Source: Actinomadura terrae (GTDB lineage Bacteria > Actinomycetota > Actinomycetes > Streptosporangiales > Streptosporangiaceae). Taken from it: a DNA stretch of 64,000 nucleotides. Below, piece by piece: positions 36,785 through 44,915 of the stretch. The notes beneath the pieces were generated by a model. That model had not been told where the DNA came from and made no database searches. It saw only the letters and a program-made list of their open reading frames with translations. The stretch lies in contig NZ_JAICDG010000002.1 of NCBI RefSeq assembly GCF_022751215.1, positions 1,116,001-1,180,000 of the forward strand, written 5' to 3'. A program made the position numbers and the translations under genes. The number at the start of each line of letters is the position of its first letter. The first letter of the stretch is position 1.

Positions 36785-37537
36785 ATGGCTGGTCGCGACG
36801 TGAAAAAGGCGGAGGGCAAGGGCGGCGGCTACCTGTGGGACGAGGAGCCGCCCCCGCCGGGGCCGCGCCCGCTCCTGAGCCGCCAGAAGGTGGTCGAGGC
36901 CGCCATCGCCAAGGCGGACACCGAGGGGGTCGACGCGGTGTCCATGCGCCGCCTCGCCACCGGCCTCGGCGTCGGCACGATGACGCTCTACCGCTACGTC
37001 CCGAGCAAGGACGACCTGCTCGTGCTCATGAACGACGCGGTGCTGGGCGAGGACGAGCCGCCGGACCGCCCGTCCGGCGACTGGCGCGCCGACCTCATGC
37101 GGGTCATGCGCCTCCAGCGGAGCGTGGCGCGGCGCCATCCCTGGTGGGTCGAGACCGCCGTGGGCCGCCCGCCGATCGGGCCGAACGCGCTGCGGATCAA
37201 CGAGTTCGCGCTCGGCGCGCTCGCCCGCTTCGACCTCGACATCGCCGTCATGCAGGCGCTGGTCGCGCTGCTGAAGTCCTATGTGCTGGGCGCCGTCACG
37301 TCGGAACTCGCCGAGGAGAGCGTCGTGCGGGAGAGCGGGGCCGACGCCGAGGAGCGGCGGGAGTCGCTGGTGCCGTGGGCGCGGCGCCTGGTCGCCGAGG
37401 GCCGCCACCCGCTGACCGTCCGGTACATGGCCGAGGCCGAGGGCTGGGACGGCGACCGCACGTTCCAGTTCGGCGCCGACCGCGTGCTCGACGGCATCGC
37501 CGCCATGCTTCCCGACGTGGACGTCAAATCAGGTTGA
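36785..37537 (+). CDS. TetR-family repressor of the divergent drug exporter
   Basis: A 250-residue regulator. An N-terminal extension (about 1-35, rich in Gly/Pro) precedes the HTH: VVEAAIAKADTEGVDAVSMRRLA and GVGTMTLYRYVPSKDDLL. The C-terminal half resembles TetR_C members near tetracycline-type repressors (TetR_C_1, around RHPWWVETAVGRPPIGPNAL). It lies head-to-head with drrA-like and drrB-like genes. It probably represses both promoters and responds to a drug that the pump exports. Confidence 0.93.
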   Translation: MAGRDVKKAEGKGGGYLWDEEPPPPGPRPLLSRQKVVEAAIAKADTEGVDAVSMRRLATGLGVGTMTLYRYVPSKDDLLVLMNDAVLGEDEPPDRPSGDWRADLMRVMRLQRSVARRHPWWVETAVGRPPIGPNALRINEFALGALARFDLDIAVMQALVALLKSYVLGAVTSELAEESVVRESGADAEERRESLVPWARRLVAEGRHPLTVRYMAEAEGWDGDRTFQFGADRVLDGIAAMLPDVDVKSG

Positions 37538-37565
37538 CGAGTTCGAACCGTCAAATTAATCTGAC
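37523..37565 (+). promoter_or_regulatory. Promoter with two overlapping operators for a leaderless HTH gene
   Basis: TTGACG (37534-37539), 17 bp, then TAATCT (37557-37562) is a near-ideal housekeeping promoter. Start of transcription would fall at about 37569, exactly the ATG of the next gene, so the mRNA is probably leaderless. GTCAAAT-N4-TTGAC (37523-37538) covers the -35 and GTCAAAT-N4-CTGAC (37550-37565) covers the -10. The two are 27 bp apart and each is an inverted repeat. This is the layout of a repressor site. Confidence 0.75.
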
Positions 37566-37568
37566 GGT

Positions 37569-37772
37569 ATGACGGAGGAGAAGGACGGGGTGCCCGGCCG
37601 CCCCGTCGATCCGGCCACCGGCCTGCGGGCCGTGGTCGCGCTGCGCCGCCTCGCCGAACGTCTCGAAGCCGTCCAGGTGGCCGAAGCCCGCGCGCAGGGC
37701 TGGTCGTGGGAGCAGATCGGCGACGCCCTGGGGCTGTCCAAGCAGGCGATCCACACCAAGCACGGGAAGTGA
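37569..37772 (+). CDS. Small helix-turn-helix protein paired with a Clp-N protein
   Basis: A 67-residue protein that is nearly all HTH. GLRAVVALRRLAERLEAVQV is followed by WSWEQIGDALGLSKQAIHTK, the recognition part, and ends HGK. No ribosome site is present, and the ATG lies 6 bases after a -10 box, so it is probably read from a leaderless mRNA. It is 7 bp from the Clp-N gene. Pairs of this kind recur in actinobacteria. It is the obvious candidate to bind the two GTCAAAT boxes at its own promoter. Confidence 0.85.
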   Translation: MTEEKDGVPGRPVDPATGLRAVVALRRLAERLEAVQVAEARAQGWSWEQIGDALGLSKQAIHTKHGK

Positions 37773-37779
37773 GGCAGCG

Positions 37780-38289
37780 ATGTTCGGCGGTTTCCCCAAG
37801 GAGATCCGGGAGCTGGTGGCCGCCGCGGTCGAGGAGGCCAAGGTGCGCGGCGACCGCCGGGCCGGTACCGAGCACCTGCTGCTCGCCGTCCTGCGCGACC
37901 CCGGCGCACCGGCCGCCGACGCGCTCGGGGTCGACCTCGACGGCGCGCGCGGTGCCCTGGACCGGATGGACCGGCGCGCGCTGGAGGAGGTCGGCATCCG
38001 GCTCGGGGAGCCGCCGCCCCCGCTTCCGCCGTCGGACGAGCGGCTCCCGCTGACGGCCGCCGCGAAGACCGCGCTGGACCGCTGCGTCAAGGAGGCGTTC
38101 CGCAGCAGGCAGCCCCAGCTGGAGGCGCGGCACCTGCTGCTGGCCCTGCTCGGCGCGCGGTCCCACGACCCCGTCCTGAACTTGCTCGCCGAGCTCGGCG
38201 TCGACCGCGACGCGGTCCGCCAGAAGATCCGCACAGATCTCCCGGCCCACAACTGGCGGGCCCGCGGGGGCACAGGGACATCTGCATGA
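37780..38289 (+). CDS. Stand-alone Clp N-terminal domain protein
   Basis: 169 residues made of two Clp-N repeats as found at the N-terminus of ClpC/ClpA. The first is RRAGTEHLLLAVLRD (about 28-42) and the second is LEARHLLLALLG (about 110-122). No AAA+ module follows. In full chaperones this domain binds substrates or adaptors. Alone it could be an adaptor or an inhibitor of ClpC function, or sense a ligand for the small HTH partner. GAGGCAG lies 6 bases before the ATG. Confidence 0.9.
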   Translation: MFGGFPKEIRELVAAAVEEAKVRGDRRAGTEHLLLAVLRDPGAPAADALGVDLDGARGALDRMDRRALEEVGIRLGEPPPPLPPSDERLPLTAAAKTALDRCVKEAFRSRQPQLEARHLLLALLGARSHDPVLNLLAELGVDRDAVRQKIRTDLPAHNWRARGGTGTSA

Positions 38290-38346
38290 TCGCTTCTAGG
38301 TCCGCGACGCCACCGAGGTCCTGGAGCCCGATTCGTACCGCTTGAA

Positions 38347-39759
38347 TCAGCGGCGCGGTAGCAGGGTCCGGGCGGTGAGGGCGCTCGCGCACAGCAGACC
38401 GGCGGCGATGAGCAGGCTCGCGCGCATCCCCGGGGCGAAGCCGCCCGCGAGGAACGCGCCGAAGGCGGCGATGCCGAGTGCCCCGCCGGTCTGGCGGCAG
38501 GTGTTGAGCAGCGCCGCCGCCGCACCCGCCCGCTCGCCGGGGACGCTGTCGAGCATCAGGGAGGTCAGCGCCGGCATCGCGAGGGCGCCGCCCGCGCCCA
38601 GCGGGATCATGAGCGCGGCGGTCGGCCACAGCGGCGTGCCGGCGTCCACCGTGGCCAGCCCGGCGGCGCCGAGCGCGCCGGTCAGCAGGCCCAGCACGAT
38701 CACCGGCCGCGCCCCGCGGCGCGCGACGAGCCGGGGCGACAGCCAGTTGAGGCAGGCGGTCGCCAGCGCCATCGGCACGAACATCAGCCCGGCCGAGAGC
38801 CCCGACTGCCCCCGCTCCTCCTGGAAGAACAGGCTCAGCACGAACACCCCGCCGTAGAAGGCGGCGTTGAGGGTGGAGCCCGCGACGACCGGCACGGTGA
38901 CGCCGCGCTCCCGGAACATGCCGAGCGGCAGCATCGGCGCCCGCCGCCGCGCCTCGACGGTCCCGAAGGCGATCCCGGCCGCCGCCGCGGTCCCGGCCGC
39001 GACCGGCACGGGGCCGGTGAACCCCCGGTGCCCGCCCTCGATCACCGCGTAGGTCAGCGACGCCAGCGCGACCACCGCCGTGAGCTGCCCCGGCAGGTCG
39101 AGCGCGGCGGGACGGCGCGGGGAGCGCGCCGTCCCCCGGAGGGCCAGCAGCCCGGCCAGCCCGGCGGGGACGTTGAGCAGGAACACGGCCCGCCACGTCC
39201 ACTGCGTGGTGAACAGCCCGCCGAGGACGGGCCCCGCCGCGACGGCGACCGCGCCGCCGATCGTCCACAGTGCGATACCGCGCGCCCGCTCGGCCGGATC
39301 GGTGAACGTCTGCCGGATCAGCGCCAGCGAGGCGGGCACCATCACCGCCGCCGCGGCGCCCTGCGCCACCCGCGCCGCGACCAGCGTCCCAAGCGTCGGC
39401 GCCGCCCCGCAGGCCAGCGAGGCGACGCTGAAGGCGGCGAGGCCCCAGGAGTAGGCGCGCCGCGCGCCGACCGCGTCCGAGACCGTGCCGGCGGACAGCA
39501 TCAGCGCCGCGACCATCAGCGTGTACCCGTCGGCCACCCACTGGAGCCCGGCCAGCGAGCCGCCGAGGTCGTCCCCGATCGCGGGCAGGGCGATGGTGAC
39601 GCCGGACACGTCGAGCGTGATCACGAAGAAGCCGAGGACGGCGGCGGCCAGCGTCGCGGTGGGGGAGTCCGGCCGCTCGGGCGCGCCTCGCGCCTTCCGT
39701 TGAGGCGCGTTCGCTCCCCGCTCGGCCGTGCTGTCCGGTCCCGGCCGCATCGTGCTCAT
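38347..39759 (-). CDS. MFS drug transporter, DHA2 (14-helix) family
   Basis: A 470-residue carrier with 14 predicted helices. The first helix has the DHA2 motif FFVITLDVSGVTIALPAI. The loop pattern TVSDAVGARRAYSWG is motif A, and GPVLGGLFTTQWTWRAVFLLNVP is motif C. These proton-driven exporters usually carry antiseptics or antibiotics. The ATG at 39759 has GAGGAG 8 bases upstream. It is divergent from an XRE-type regulator, a very common pairing in actinomycetes in which the regulator controls the pump. Confidence 0.94.
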   Translation of the reverse strand: MSTMRPGPDSTAERGANAPQRKARGAPERPDSPTATLAAAVLGFFVITLDVSGVTIALPAIGDDLGGSLAGLQWVADGYTLMVAALMLSAGTVSDAVGARRAYSWGLAAFSVASLACGAAPTLGTLVAARVAQGAAAAVMVPASLALIRQTFTDPAERARGIALWTIGGAVAVAAGPVLGGLFTTQWTWRAVFLLNVPAGLAGLLALRGTARSPRRPAALDLPGQLTAVVALASLTYAVIEGGHRGFTGPVPVAAGTAAAAGIAFGTVEARRRAPMLPLGMFRERGVTVPVVAGSTLNAAFYGGVFVLSLFFQEERGQSGLSAGLMFVPMALATACLNWLSPRLVARRGARPVIVLGLLTGALGAAGLATVDAGTPLWPTAALMIPLGAGGALAMPALTSLMLDSVPGERAGAAAALLNTCRQTGGALGIAAFGAFLAGGFAPGMRASLLIAAGLLCASALTARTLLPRR

Positions 39760-39916
39760 CGTCGCTCCTCGCCGCGGTCCTCGGCGCACCGGACGCCGCG
39801 TCCGGCGAAGACCACGCGAGCCAGCGTGGCCGGTGCCCGCGGCCCCAGGGAGACCGGGCCGTTCCGGGCCCTGACACGGCCTCCCAGGCCGCGCGGCCTG
39901 CTGCGACAATCGAGGG

Positions 39917-40780
39917 ATGGCTGACGGGACGGAGCTGGGGCGTTTCCTGCGCGCGCGCCGCGCGGTGATCCGCCCGCACGAGGTCGGGCTGCCCGAGGGG
40001 ACGGGACTGCGCCGCACCCCCGGGCTGCGCCGCGAGGAGCTGGCGACGCTGGCCGGGGTCAGCGTCGACTACTACACCCGGTTGGAGCGCGGCACTGAGA
40101 CGCGGCCCTCGCCCGCCGTCGTCGCCGCACTGGGCGAGGCGCTGCGGCTGCCCGCCGACGCGCTGCGCAGGCTGCACGAGCTGGCGGCGCTCGCGGCGGG
40201 GCAGCCGCCCGCCCCGCCCCAGGGCCCGGCGCGCCAGGTGCGGGAGTCGGTGCTCACCATGCTGGAGACGCTGCGTCCGATACCGGCGTACGTCGCCAGC
40301 CGCGCCAACCATCTGCTGGCCGCCAACCGGCCGGGGCTCCGCCTGTTCCCCGGCCTCACCGACTGGCCGCCGGAGCGGCGCAACCTCACCCGCTACATGT
40401 TCCTGCACCCGCGGGCCCGCACGCTGTACCGGGACTGGGAGACGCTCGCCGCGCACAGCGCGGCGCACCTGCGCGCGATCGCGGGCGCTGACCCCGACGA
40501 GCCGGAGCTGGTCCGGCTGGTCGGCGAGCTGGTGGTGAAGGACCCCGACTTCGCCCGGCTCTGGGAGCGCTACGACGTCCAGCTCCGCCCCCGGGCGCGG
40601 AAGTGCTTCCAGCACCCGGAGGTCGGCGCGATGTGCATGGACGTCGAGGTGATGGCGATCCACGGCACCGACGGCCAGCGCCTGGTCACCTACCAGGCGC
40701 GGCCCGGCACCCCCGACCACGACGCGATGCTGCTGCTGGACATGGCGAGCCCCCGCGAGGAGGAACCGGCCGACCGCTGA
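39917..40780 (+). CDS. XRE-family regulator with MmyB-like ligand domain
   Basis: A 287-residue regulator. The N-terminal HTH (about 10-75) has the signature LRRTPGLRREELATLAGVSVDYYTRLERG. The C-terminal domain (about 105-270) is of the MmyB-like ligand-binding type, with PAYVASRANHLLAANRPG and the later VQLRPRARKCFQHPEVG. This class is widespread in actinobacteria and often sits beside a transporter or oxidoreductase gene it controls. Here it is head-to-head with the DHA2 pump, separated by 157 bp without a clear palindrome. Confidence 0.93.
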   Translation: MADGTELGRFLRARRAVIRPHEVGLPEGTGLRRTPGLRREELATLAGVSVDYYTRLERGTETRPSPAVVAALGEALRLPADALRRLHELAALAAGQPPAPPQGPARQVRESVLTMLETLRPIPAYVASRANHLLAANRPGLRLFPGLTDWPPERRNLTRYMFLHPRARTLYRDWETLAAHSAAHLRAIAGADPDEPELVRLVGELVVKDPDFARLWERYDVQLRPRARKCFQHPEVGAMCMDVEVMAIHGTDGQRLVTYQARPGTPDHDAMLLLDMASPREEEPADR

Positions 40781-40903
40781 TCGACCCGCTGATAGGGGGA
40801 CGCCGGGTTGTTTAGGCGGCCGGACGCCGGGCAGCCCTCGTCCCCACAAGCGGCGGTCGGCCGAGACCGCGGCTCGTTCGGTGTGCCGGTCGGAGGCGAT
40901 CAC

Positions 40904-42085
40904 ATGAAGGCGCTCACCTGGCAGGGGAAGCGGGACGTGCGGGTGGCGGACGTCCCGGATCCGGCGATCAAGGAGTCCACCGACGCGATCATCCGCGTGA
41001 CCAGCAGCGGGATCTGCGGCTCCGATCTGCATCTGTACGAGGTGCTCGGGCCGTTCCTCGGGCCCGGCGACATCCTCGGGCACGAGGCGATGGGGGTGGT
41101 GGAGGAGACGGGCGCGGACGTCACCCACATCCGCCCGGGTGACCGTGTGGTCATCCCGTTCAACATCTCCTGCGGGCACTGCTACACGTGCGGCCTCGGC
41201 CTGTTCGCCCAGTGCGAGACGACGCAGGTGCGCGAGTATGGCATGGGCGCCGCGCTGTTCGGCTACACGAAGCTGTACGGACAGGTGCCGGGCGGCCAGG
41301 CCGAGTACCTTCGGGTGCCGCAGGCGCAGTTCGGCCCGATCAAGGTGCCCGAGGGGCCGCCGGACGAGCGGTTCGTCTACCTGTCGGACGTGCTGCCCAC
41401 CGCGTGGCAGGCGGTCCAGTGGGCGGACATCCCCGAGGGCGGCACGGTCGCGGTGTTCGGGCTCGGCCCGATCGGGCAGATGTGCGCCCGGATCGCCGCG
41501 CACCTGGGCCGCCGCGCGATCGGCGTGGACCTCGTCCCCGAACGGCTGGACATGGCCCGGCGGCACGGCGTCGAGGTGGTCGACTCGGCGCGCACCGACG
41601 ACGTGCCGGAGGCGATCATGGCCCTGACCGGCGGACGCGGCGCCGACTCGGTCATCGAGGCGGTCGGCATGGAGGCGCACGGCTCGCCCGTGGCCAAGGT
41701 CGCGCACACCCTCACCGGCCTGCTGCCGGACCGGGCCGCCGCCCCGCTGATGAGCAGGGTCGGGGTGGACCGGCTGGCGGCGCTGAACCAGTCGATCGGC
41801 GCGGTCCGCCGCGGCGGCACGATCTCGGTCATCGGCGTGTACGGCGGCATGACCGACCCGCTGCCGATGCTCCAGATCTTCGACAAGGGCCTCACGCTGC
41901 GGATGGGCCAGGCGCACGTCAAGCGCTGGATCGACGACCTCATGCCGCTGGTCACGGGCGACGCCGACCCGCTCGGCGTCCTGGACCTCGCGACGCACCG
42001 GCTGCCGCTCGCCGAGGCCCCGCACGCCTACGACATCTTCCAGAAGAAGCAGGACGGCGCCATCAAGGTCCTCCTCAACCCCTGA
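40904..42085 (+). CDS. Zinc-dependent alcohol dehydrogenase (MDR family)
   Basis: A 393-residue medium-chain dehydrogenase. Catalytic zinc ligands are Cys38 (GICGSDLHLY) and His60/Glu61 (GHEAMG). The structural-zinc loop CGHCYTCGLGLFAQC is present. The NAD site is VFGLGPIGQMCARIAAH, with Asp at the end of the second strand (GVDLVP), which favours NAD. The insert and length resemble the glutathione-independent formaldehyde dehydrogenase-like branch. CGGAGG lies about 8 bases before the ATG. It is monocistronic, with a strong terminator 14 bases after the stop. The physiological substrate is unknown. Confidence 0.94.
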   Translation: MKALTWQGKRDVRVADVPDPAIKESTDAIIRVTSSGICGSDLHLYEVLGPFLGPGDILGHEAMGVVEETGADVTHIRPGDRVVIPFNISCGHCYTCGLGLFAQCETTQVREYGMGAALFGYTKLYGQVPGGQAEYLRVPQAQFGPIKVPEGPPDERFVYLSDVLPTAWQAVQWADIPEGGTVAVFGLGPIGQMCARIAAHLGRRAIGVDLVPERLDMARRHGVEVVDSARTDDVPEAIMALTGGRGADSVIEAVGMEAHGSPVAKVAHTLTGLLPDRAAAPLMSRVGVDRLAALNQSIGAVRRGGTISVIGVYGGMTDPLPMLQIFDKGLTLRMGQAHVKRWIDDLMPLVTGDADPLGVLDLATHRLPLAEAPHAYDIFQKKQDGAIKVLLNP

Positions 42086-42099
42086 AGTCCCGGAAAGCA

Positions 42100-42136
42100 G
42101 ACCTCCCCCCAGCGCGCGAGGCGCTGGGGGGAGGTC
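42100..42136. terminator. Strong terminator after the alcohol dehydrogenase gene
   Basis: Two perfect 16-bp arms (42100-42115, starting GACCTCCCCCC, and 42121-42136) enclose the loop GCGAG. It lies between the convergent dehydrogenase and protease genes. Confidence 0.93.
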
Positions 42137-42209
42137 CGGAGGAACGGCGCACCGGGGGTGAACCCGGCTCTGGGACGCCGTTACAGGTGCCGTATGGCGG
42201 CCGTCACCG

Positions 42210-43574
42210 TCACACCTGCTCCCAGAGTGCCGGCACGTTCGCAGGGGTCCAGCCAGGCTGCGCCTGGTGGCCCTGAACGCACCGGTAACTTGCGCCGTTG
42301 TAGGTCACGACGTCCCCGGTCTTGTAGACGGTGCCGACGGCCCACGTGCCCGTCGGGTCGGGGTCGCCAGGGCCGGGGCCGTTGTCGCCGCTGGTCTTGA
42401 GCGTCACGCCGTAGGCCGACAGGGCCGGGTTCACCGGCTGGAAGTACGTCGTCCCGCCGCGGCTACAGTTGCCGTCGCCGCCGGAGGTCATGCCCTGCGC
42501 CTGCGTACCGGAGATGAACGAGCCGCCGGAGTCCCCCGGCTCGGCGCACACGTTCGTCTGGGTCACCCCGTAGACGGTGCCCTCCTGGTAGGTGACGCTG
42601 GTGTTGAGCTGCTGGATGTTCCCGCAGTGCCAGCCCGTGGTGGAGCCGGAGCGGCACACCTGCGAGCCCTGCTGCGCGACGGTCGACCCGGTGACGTCGC
42701 GGTCCGCGACGGTGCCGTAGCCGTTGACCTTCGCGGTCGGGGTCCAGCTGCTGTTGACCGCGACCCAGGAGTAGTCGTTGCCCGGGAACGTCGATCCCTG
42801 GAAGCTGCCCTGCGCGGCCTGGTTGGAGCCGGTGGTCGACGTGCCGGGGCGACCGCAGTGCCCGGCGCTGACGAACCCGGACCGGCCGCTCTGCGTGACC
42901 GGGAAGCCGATCGAGCAGCGGCCCTGGCCGTTCATGTAGTAGGCGTCGCCGCCCCGCAGGTCGTACAGCGGGCGCGGCTTGATGGCGGAGCGCTTGATCG
43001 CGACGTCGGAGGCGCCGAGACCGGCCGCCTTCACGAACGCGCGCGCCTGGGCGGGAGCGGAGCTGAGCAGCACGACCCGGTTGCTGCTGACGTCCACGTA
43101 CCAGACCGGGGAGCTGGTCGTCGCGTGGCTCTTGCTGGCACGGTCCAGCTTGGCCTTGACGGCGTCGAGCGAGGCGAGGCTGTGGCCCACGACCTTCGCC
43201 GTCGCGCCCTGGGCGGTGATCGTGCGCGCCGCCGCGGGGTCGGTGGTGGCGACGGTCAGCGTCTCACTCGTCCTGCCGCTGACCCAGCTTCCGGCGAAGC
43301 TGCCGCCGAGCCGCAGTTGCAGCTTGCCCGCGGTGACACCGGCGTCGTACTGGTTGACCAGCGCCTGCTTGGCCTGGGCGGGGGTGAGGCCGAGGTCGCG
43401 CTGCATGGCGTTGAGCACATCGGCCGGAACGTTCGCGGCGGTGGCCCGGGAGTAGGGCGCGGGGTGCGACGGTCCGGCGGGTGCCGCCTCGGCGGTACCG
43501 AAGCCGGGGATGCCGACCGCGCACAGCGCGCCTACCGAGAGCACGGCGACGCGTAGTCCGCGTCTGTTGGACAT
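42210..43574 (-). CDS. Secreted S1E (streptogrisin-like) protease with chitin-binding module
   Basis: A 454-residue preproenzyme. A signal peptide (about 1-30) is followed by an alpha-lytic-protease-type propeptide (about 45-195, starting VPADVLNAMQRDLGL) that acts as a folding aid. The protease has His239 (SAGHC), Asp267 (NDYSW) and Ser349 (GDSGGS). After a Gly/Pro linker the C-terminus carries a CBM5/12 module (WAVGTVYKTGDVVTYNG through WTPANVPALWEQV). This design is known from streptogrisin C-like proteases that target chitin-associated protein in fungal or insect material. AGGAG lies 8 bases before ATG 43574. Confidence 0.96.
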   Translation of the reverse strand: MSNRRGLRVAVLSVGALCAVGIPGFGTAEAAPAGPSHPAPYSRATAANVPADVLNAMQRDLGLTPAQAKQALVNQYDAGVTAGKLQLRLGGSFAGSWVSGRTSETLTVATTDPAAARTITAQGATAKVVGHSLASLDAVKAKLDRASKSHATTSSPVWYVDVSSNRVVLLSSAPAQARAFVKAAGLGASDVAIKRSAIKPRPLYDLRGGDAYYMNGQGRCSIGFPVTQSGRSGFVSAGHCGRPGTSTTGSNQAAQGSFQGSTFPGNDYSWVAVNSSWTPTAKVNGYGTVADRDVTGSTVAQQGSQVCRSGSTTGWHCGNIQQLNTSVTYQEGTVYGVTQTNVCAEPGDSGGSFISGTQAQGMTSGGDGNCSRGGTTYFQPVNPALSAYGVTLKTSGDNGPGPGDPDPTGTWAVGTVYKTGDVVTYNGASYRCVQGHQAQPGWTPANVPALWEQV

Positions 43575-43652
43575 GATCTCTCCTAGGGGTGGGGGGTGCG
43601 GTAAACGTAGAAGCATTTCCATTTGGAGAGAAGACCTTTCCGTGACCGGGTT

Positions 43653-43687
43653 ATGGCGAGTTATCGCCGCTGTCGGTAACTCGCCAT
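43653..43687. promoter_or_regulatory. 11-bp inverted repeat upstream of the protease gene
   Basis: ATGGCGAGTTA (43653-43663) and TAACTCGCCAT (43677-43687) are perfect arms across 13 bases. It lies about 80 bp upstream of the protease start. The spacing suits a dimeric regulator, and a transcribed hairpin is the alternative. Confidence 0.45.
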
Positions 43688-43699
43688 CCATGCGCTTGC

Positions 43700-43765
43700 C
43701 CGGCCCGCCGCGACGGCGGAAAATGGGCTGACTCGTCGTTAGTCCGGCCCGCCGCGAAGGCGGAA
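43700..43765. repeat. Pair of 22-bp direct repeats
   Basis: Starting CCGGCCCGCCGCGA and ending GGCGGAA, the unit occurs at 43700-43721 and 43744-43765 with one mismatch (C or A at the fifteenth base). The period is 44 bp. It could be a duplicated regulator site or a simple local duplication. Confidence 0.5.
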
Positions 43766-43877
43766 GAATTCCGGCGCGGGTCCGCGTTCGAGAAGAATTT
43801 TGCGGCTGCGCGCCTGGTCGTGCGGCCCGTAGCCGCAGGGCTCCTGGCCAGGTTCAGCCGCTTTGAGCTGCCCAGAC

Positions 43878-43906
43878 TTGGCGGCCCCAGGCGGCTGCTG
43901 GATAAT
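43878..43906 (+). promoter_or_regulatory. Promoter giving a leaderless transcript of the TrmB/LuxR-like gene
   Basis: TTGGCG (43878-43883) and GATAAT (43901-43906) are 17 bp apart. The transcription start would fall at or next to the ATG at 43914. No ribosome site precedes that ATG. Confidence 0.6.
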
Positions 43907-43913
43907 CGCGTCC

Positions 43914-44915
43914 ATGCTCCCCGTGACCGCCCCCAGCGAGAATCCATTCGTGGCTCTCGGTGTCACCGCTGCGCAACAGACCATTTACACAACGCTGCTG
44001 TATCACCCGGGCAGCACGCTCAGCGACCTGACCCGGCTGACCGAGCAGCCGCGCGCCCGGCTGGCCGGGCTCCTGCTGGAGTTGCAGGCGCTCGGCATGG
44101 TCGGCGTCGACGGGTCCGCCGAGCCCGCCTACACCCCCTATCCGCCGGACGCCGTCGTCGAGACGCTCATCCGCAAGCGCGAGACGGAGTTCATCCGCGC
44201 CCGCATCGAGGCCAAGCGCCTCAGCGGCGACCTGCTGGCCGCCGAGCAGCGCGGCAACCCCGAGAAGCTGGTGGAGATCATCGACGGCCGGGAGGCGGTG
44301 GCGCAGCGCTGGGAGCAGGTGCAGCGGGGCGCGTCCCGGCAGGTCAAGACCATCGACAAGCCGCCCTACGCGACCGACCCGACGCGTCCGAACGAGATCG
44401 AGCGGGACCGGATCGCCAACGGCATCGAGTACCGCGCCATCTACACCCCCGACGCGCTCGCCATCCCCGAGCGGCTGGAGATCGCCCGCGACGACACCGC
44501 CTGCGGCGAGCGCGCCCGCGTCCTGGAGAACCCGCCCGCCAAGCTCGTGATCGTCGACGACGAGCTGGCGCTGATGCCGCTGCGCGGCGACGAGCCGGGG
44601 ATCACCGCGCTCATCCGTCCCTCCACCCTGCTCGACATCCTGATCAGCGTGTTCAACACCTGCTGGGAGCAGGCGACCCCGCTGCGCTTCGACGACGAGG
44701 AGTCGAGCCCGCCGGGCGTCTGGCCCCGGCTGTCGGACGCCGACCGGCACCTGCTCACGCTGCTCGCCGCCGGGCTCAAGGACGAGGCCGTCGCCCGCCA
44801 CACCGGCATGGGCTCGCGCACCGTCAGCAGGCACGTCGCCCGCCTGCTGCGCACGCTGAACGCCCGCACCCGCTTCCAGGCGGGCGTGCACGCCGCCCGC
44901 CGCGGCCTCGTCTGA
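43914..44915 (+). CDS. TrmB-like / LuxR-type transcriptional regulator
   Basis: A 333-residue regulator with two DNA-binding parts. An N-terminal TrmB-like winged helix (about 10-75) has FVALGVTAAQQTIYTTLLYH and LSDLTRLTEQPRARLAGLL. A middle sensing region follows, and then a C-terminal LuxR-type HTH (about 275-330) with LSDADRHLLTLLAAGLKDEAVARHT. This layout is a recognised actinobacterial group of orphan regulators. Start 43914 is chosen from the leaderless promoter. An in-frame codon at 43863 would lie inside it. The MFS gene starts immediately after its stop, so it probably controls its own operon. Confidence 0.88.
   Translation: MLPVTAPSENPFVALGVTAAQQTIYTTLLYHPGSTLSDLTRLTEQPRARLAGLLLELQALGMVGVDGSAEPAYTPYPPDAVVETLIRKRETEFIRARIEAKRLSGDLLAAEQRGNPEKLVEIIDGREAVAQRWEQVQRGASRQVKTIDKPPYATDPTRPNEIERDRIANGIEYRAIYTPDALAIPERLEIARDDTACGERARVLENPPAKLVIVDDELALMPLRGDEPGITALIRPSTLLDILISVFNTCWEQATPLRFDDEESSPPGVWPRLSDADRHLLTLLAAGLKDEAVARHTGMGSRTVSRHVARLLRTLNARTRFQAGVHAARRGLV

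Larger units (their letters stand above)
43575..43913. other. 339-bp divergent intergenic region
   Basis: It contains the protease ribosome site and promoter, an 11-bp inverted repeat (43653-43687), a pair of 22-bp direct repeats (43700-43765) and the leaderless promoter of the TrmB/LuxR-like gene. No coding signal was seen. Confidence 0.6.
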
